Source: Mucilaginibacter sp.
GTDB taxonomy: Bacteria; Bacteroidota; Bacteroidia; Sphingobacteriales; Sphingobacteriaceae
NCBI GenBank assembly: GCA_019235595.1
Contig: JAFAKI010000194.1
Coordinates: forward strand, 1-5,603
Reading direction: 5' to 3'
Length of the DNA: 5,603 nt
Shown here in pieces: positions 5,257-5,603 of the stretch; within the stretch, counting starts at the first letter, position 1, and each line of letters begins with the position of its first letter. Under the pieces are notes generated by a model, which was given only the letters and a program-made list of their open reading frames with translations, did no database searches and was not told the DNA's origin. Position numbers and translations under genes: made by a program.

Positions 5257-5603
5257 ATGCCGGCACAAATTTATTACCCATTCCAGCAATTTAATTTCAG
5301 CAACCGCAACTGTTTCCTGTCGGGACAGGTTTTATCATCCGAAGAAGAAAAGATACAGGTATTTCCCGCCTGGTTGATGAGCAGGTATAACTTGGATGAT
5401 CAGCCTTTTAAATTACTGGATGAAAGCTATGCCACTTACAAGGATCTGAAAGTGCCCTGCGCCGCACAAATAAATGAGCAATACCTGGAACCACTGGAAG
5501 CGGAAATTGCTGCCGCTTTTGATGCCGGATTTGATGCCGTGAAAGAGGTGGCTGAGGTTAAATTGTTCCAATGGGCGGGCAAATTGTTGTATGGCATTCT
5601 GTT
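5257..5603 (+). CDS. Unrecognised protein, N-terminal 115 codons; truncated by window edge
   Basis: The frame is open from the ATG at 5257 to the edge with no stop. The visible 115 residues have no signal peptide or membrane helix. The N-terminus is aromatic and Asn-rich (IYYPFQQFNFSNRNCFLSG, residues 5-23), followed by VFPAWLMSRYNL at 35-46, a KLLDESYATYKDLKVPC segment (52-68) with the second Cys at 68, an acidic Ala/Glu-rich helix (about 76-100) and KLFQWAGKLLYGIL at 102-115. I have a vague memory of similar uncharacterised Sphingobacteriales proteins but cannot name a family. The CFLSG at 19-23 loosely resembles the first half of an HNH-type CxxC knuckle with the second Cys missing; this is not enough to assign a nuclease. 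It is divergent from the epimerase. The only earlier in-frame codons are noncoding; the next Met is residue 41, which would delete the distinctive N-terminus. Confidence 0.65.
   Translation, partial: MPAQIYYPFQQFNFSNRNCFLSGQVLSSEEEKIQVFPAWLMSRYNLDDQPFKLLDESYATYKDLKVPCAAQINEQYLEPLEAEIAAAFDAGFDAVKEVAEVKLFQWAGKLLYGIL

Overview
The window looks like chromosome from a member of the Bacteroidota, most likely family Sphingobacteriaceae (Mucilaginibacter/Pedobacter type). Evidence: starts lack Shine-Dalgarno sequences; four intergenic sites match the Bacteroidota -7 promoter consensus TAnnTTTG; one signal peptide ends in the FAQ cleavage site typical of the phylum; and the proteins (a DUF4407 membrane protein, a DUF3805-like protein, an M61 aminopeptidase, a dipeptide epimerase) are common there. 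This placement is inference from recognised patterns, not from a search.

Layout from left to right. The 5' part of an exported M61-family aminopeptidase gene runs off the left edge (minus strand, 1-599). A palindromic short-repeat region (633-713) separates it from a minus-strand gene for a four-helix DUF4407 membrane protein with a coiled-coil middle (727-1845). A 122-bp divergent promoter region follows. Next is a compact plus-strand operon: a single-domain rhodanese (1968-2285), a 62-residue two-helix membrane protein (2287-2475) and a prohibitin/SPFH protein (2486-3391), with gaps of 1 and 10 nt. After an inverted repeat holding a CGAAT array comes a lone, AT-richer gene for a DUF3805-like protein (3477-3896). 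It is followed by an 84-bp dispersed-element-like sequence (3920-4003) and a TGATT array. The right end has a minus-strand enolase-superfamily dipeptide epimerase (4053-5066) and, divergent from it, the start of an unrecognised protein (5257 to the edge).

Functionally the window is mostly housekeeping. The prohibitin operon probably makes an inner-membrane scaffold plus a small membrane partner and a cytoplasmic sulfurtransferase. The epimerase recycles L-Ala-D/L-Glu-type dipeptides from peptidoglycan, and the M61 enzyme trims peptides outside the cytoplasm. I see no defence system, phage, insertion sequence, CRISPR array, tRNA or rRNA.

The least ordinary signal is in the spacers. Five of them carry different short-repeat or hairpin elements, and four of the five lie just 3' of a gene's stop codon. 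No stretch over 300 bases lacks a gene.
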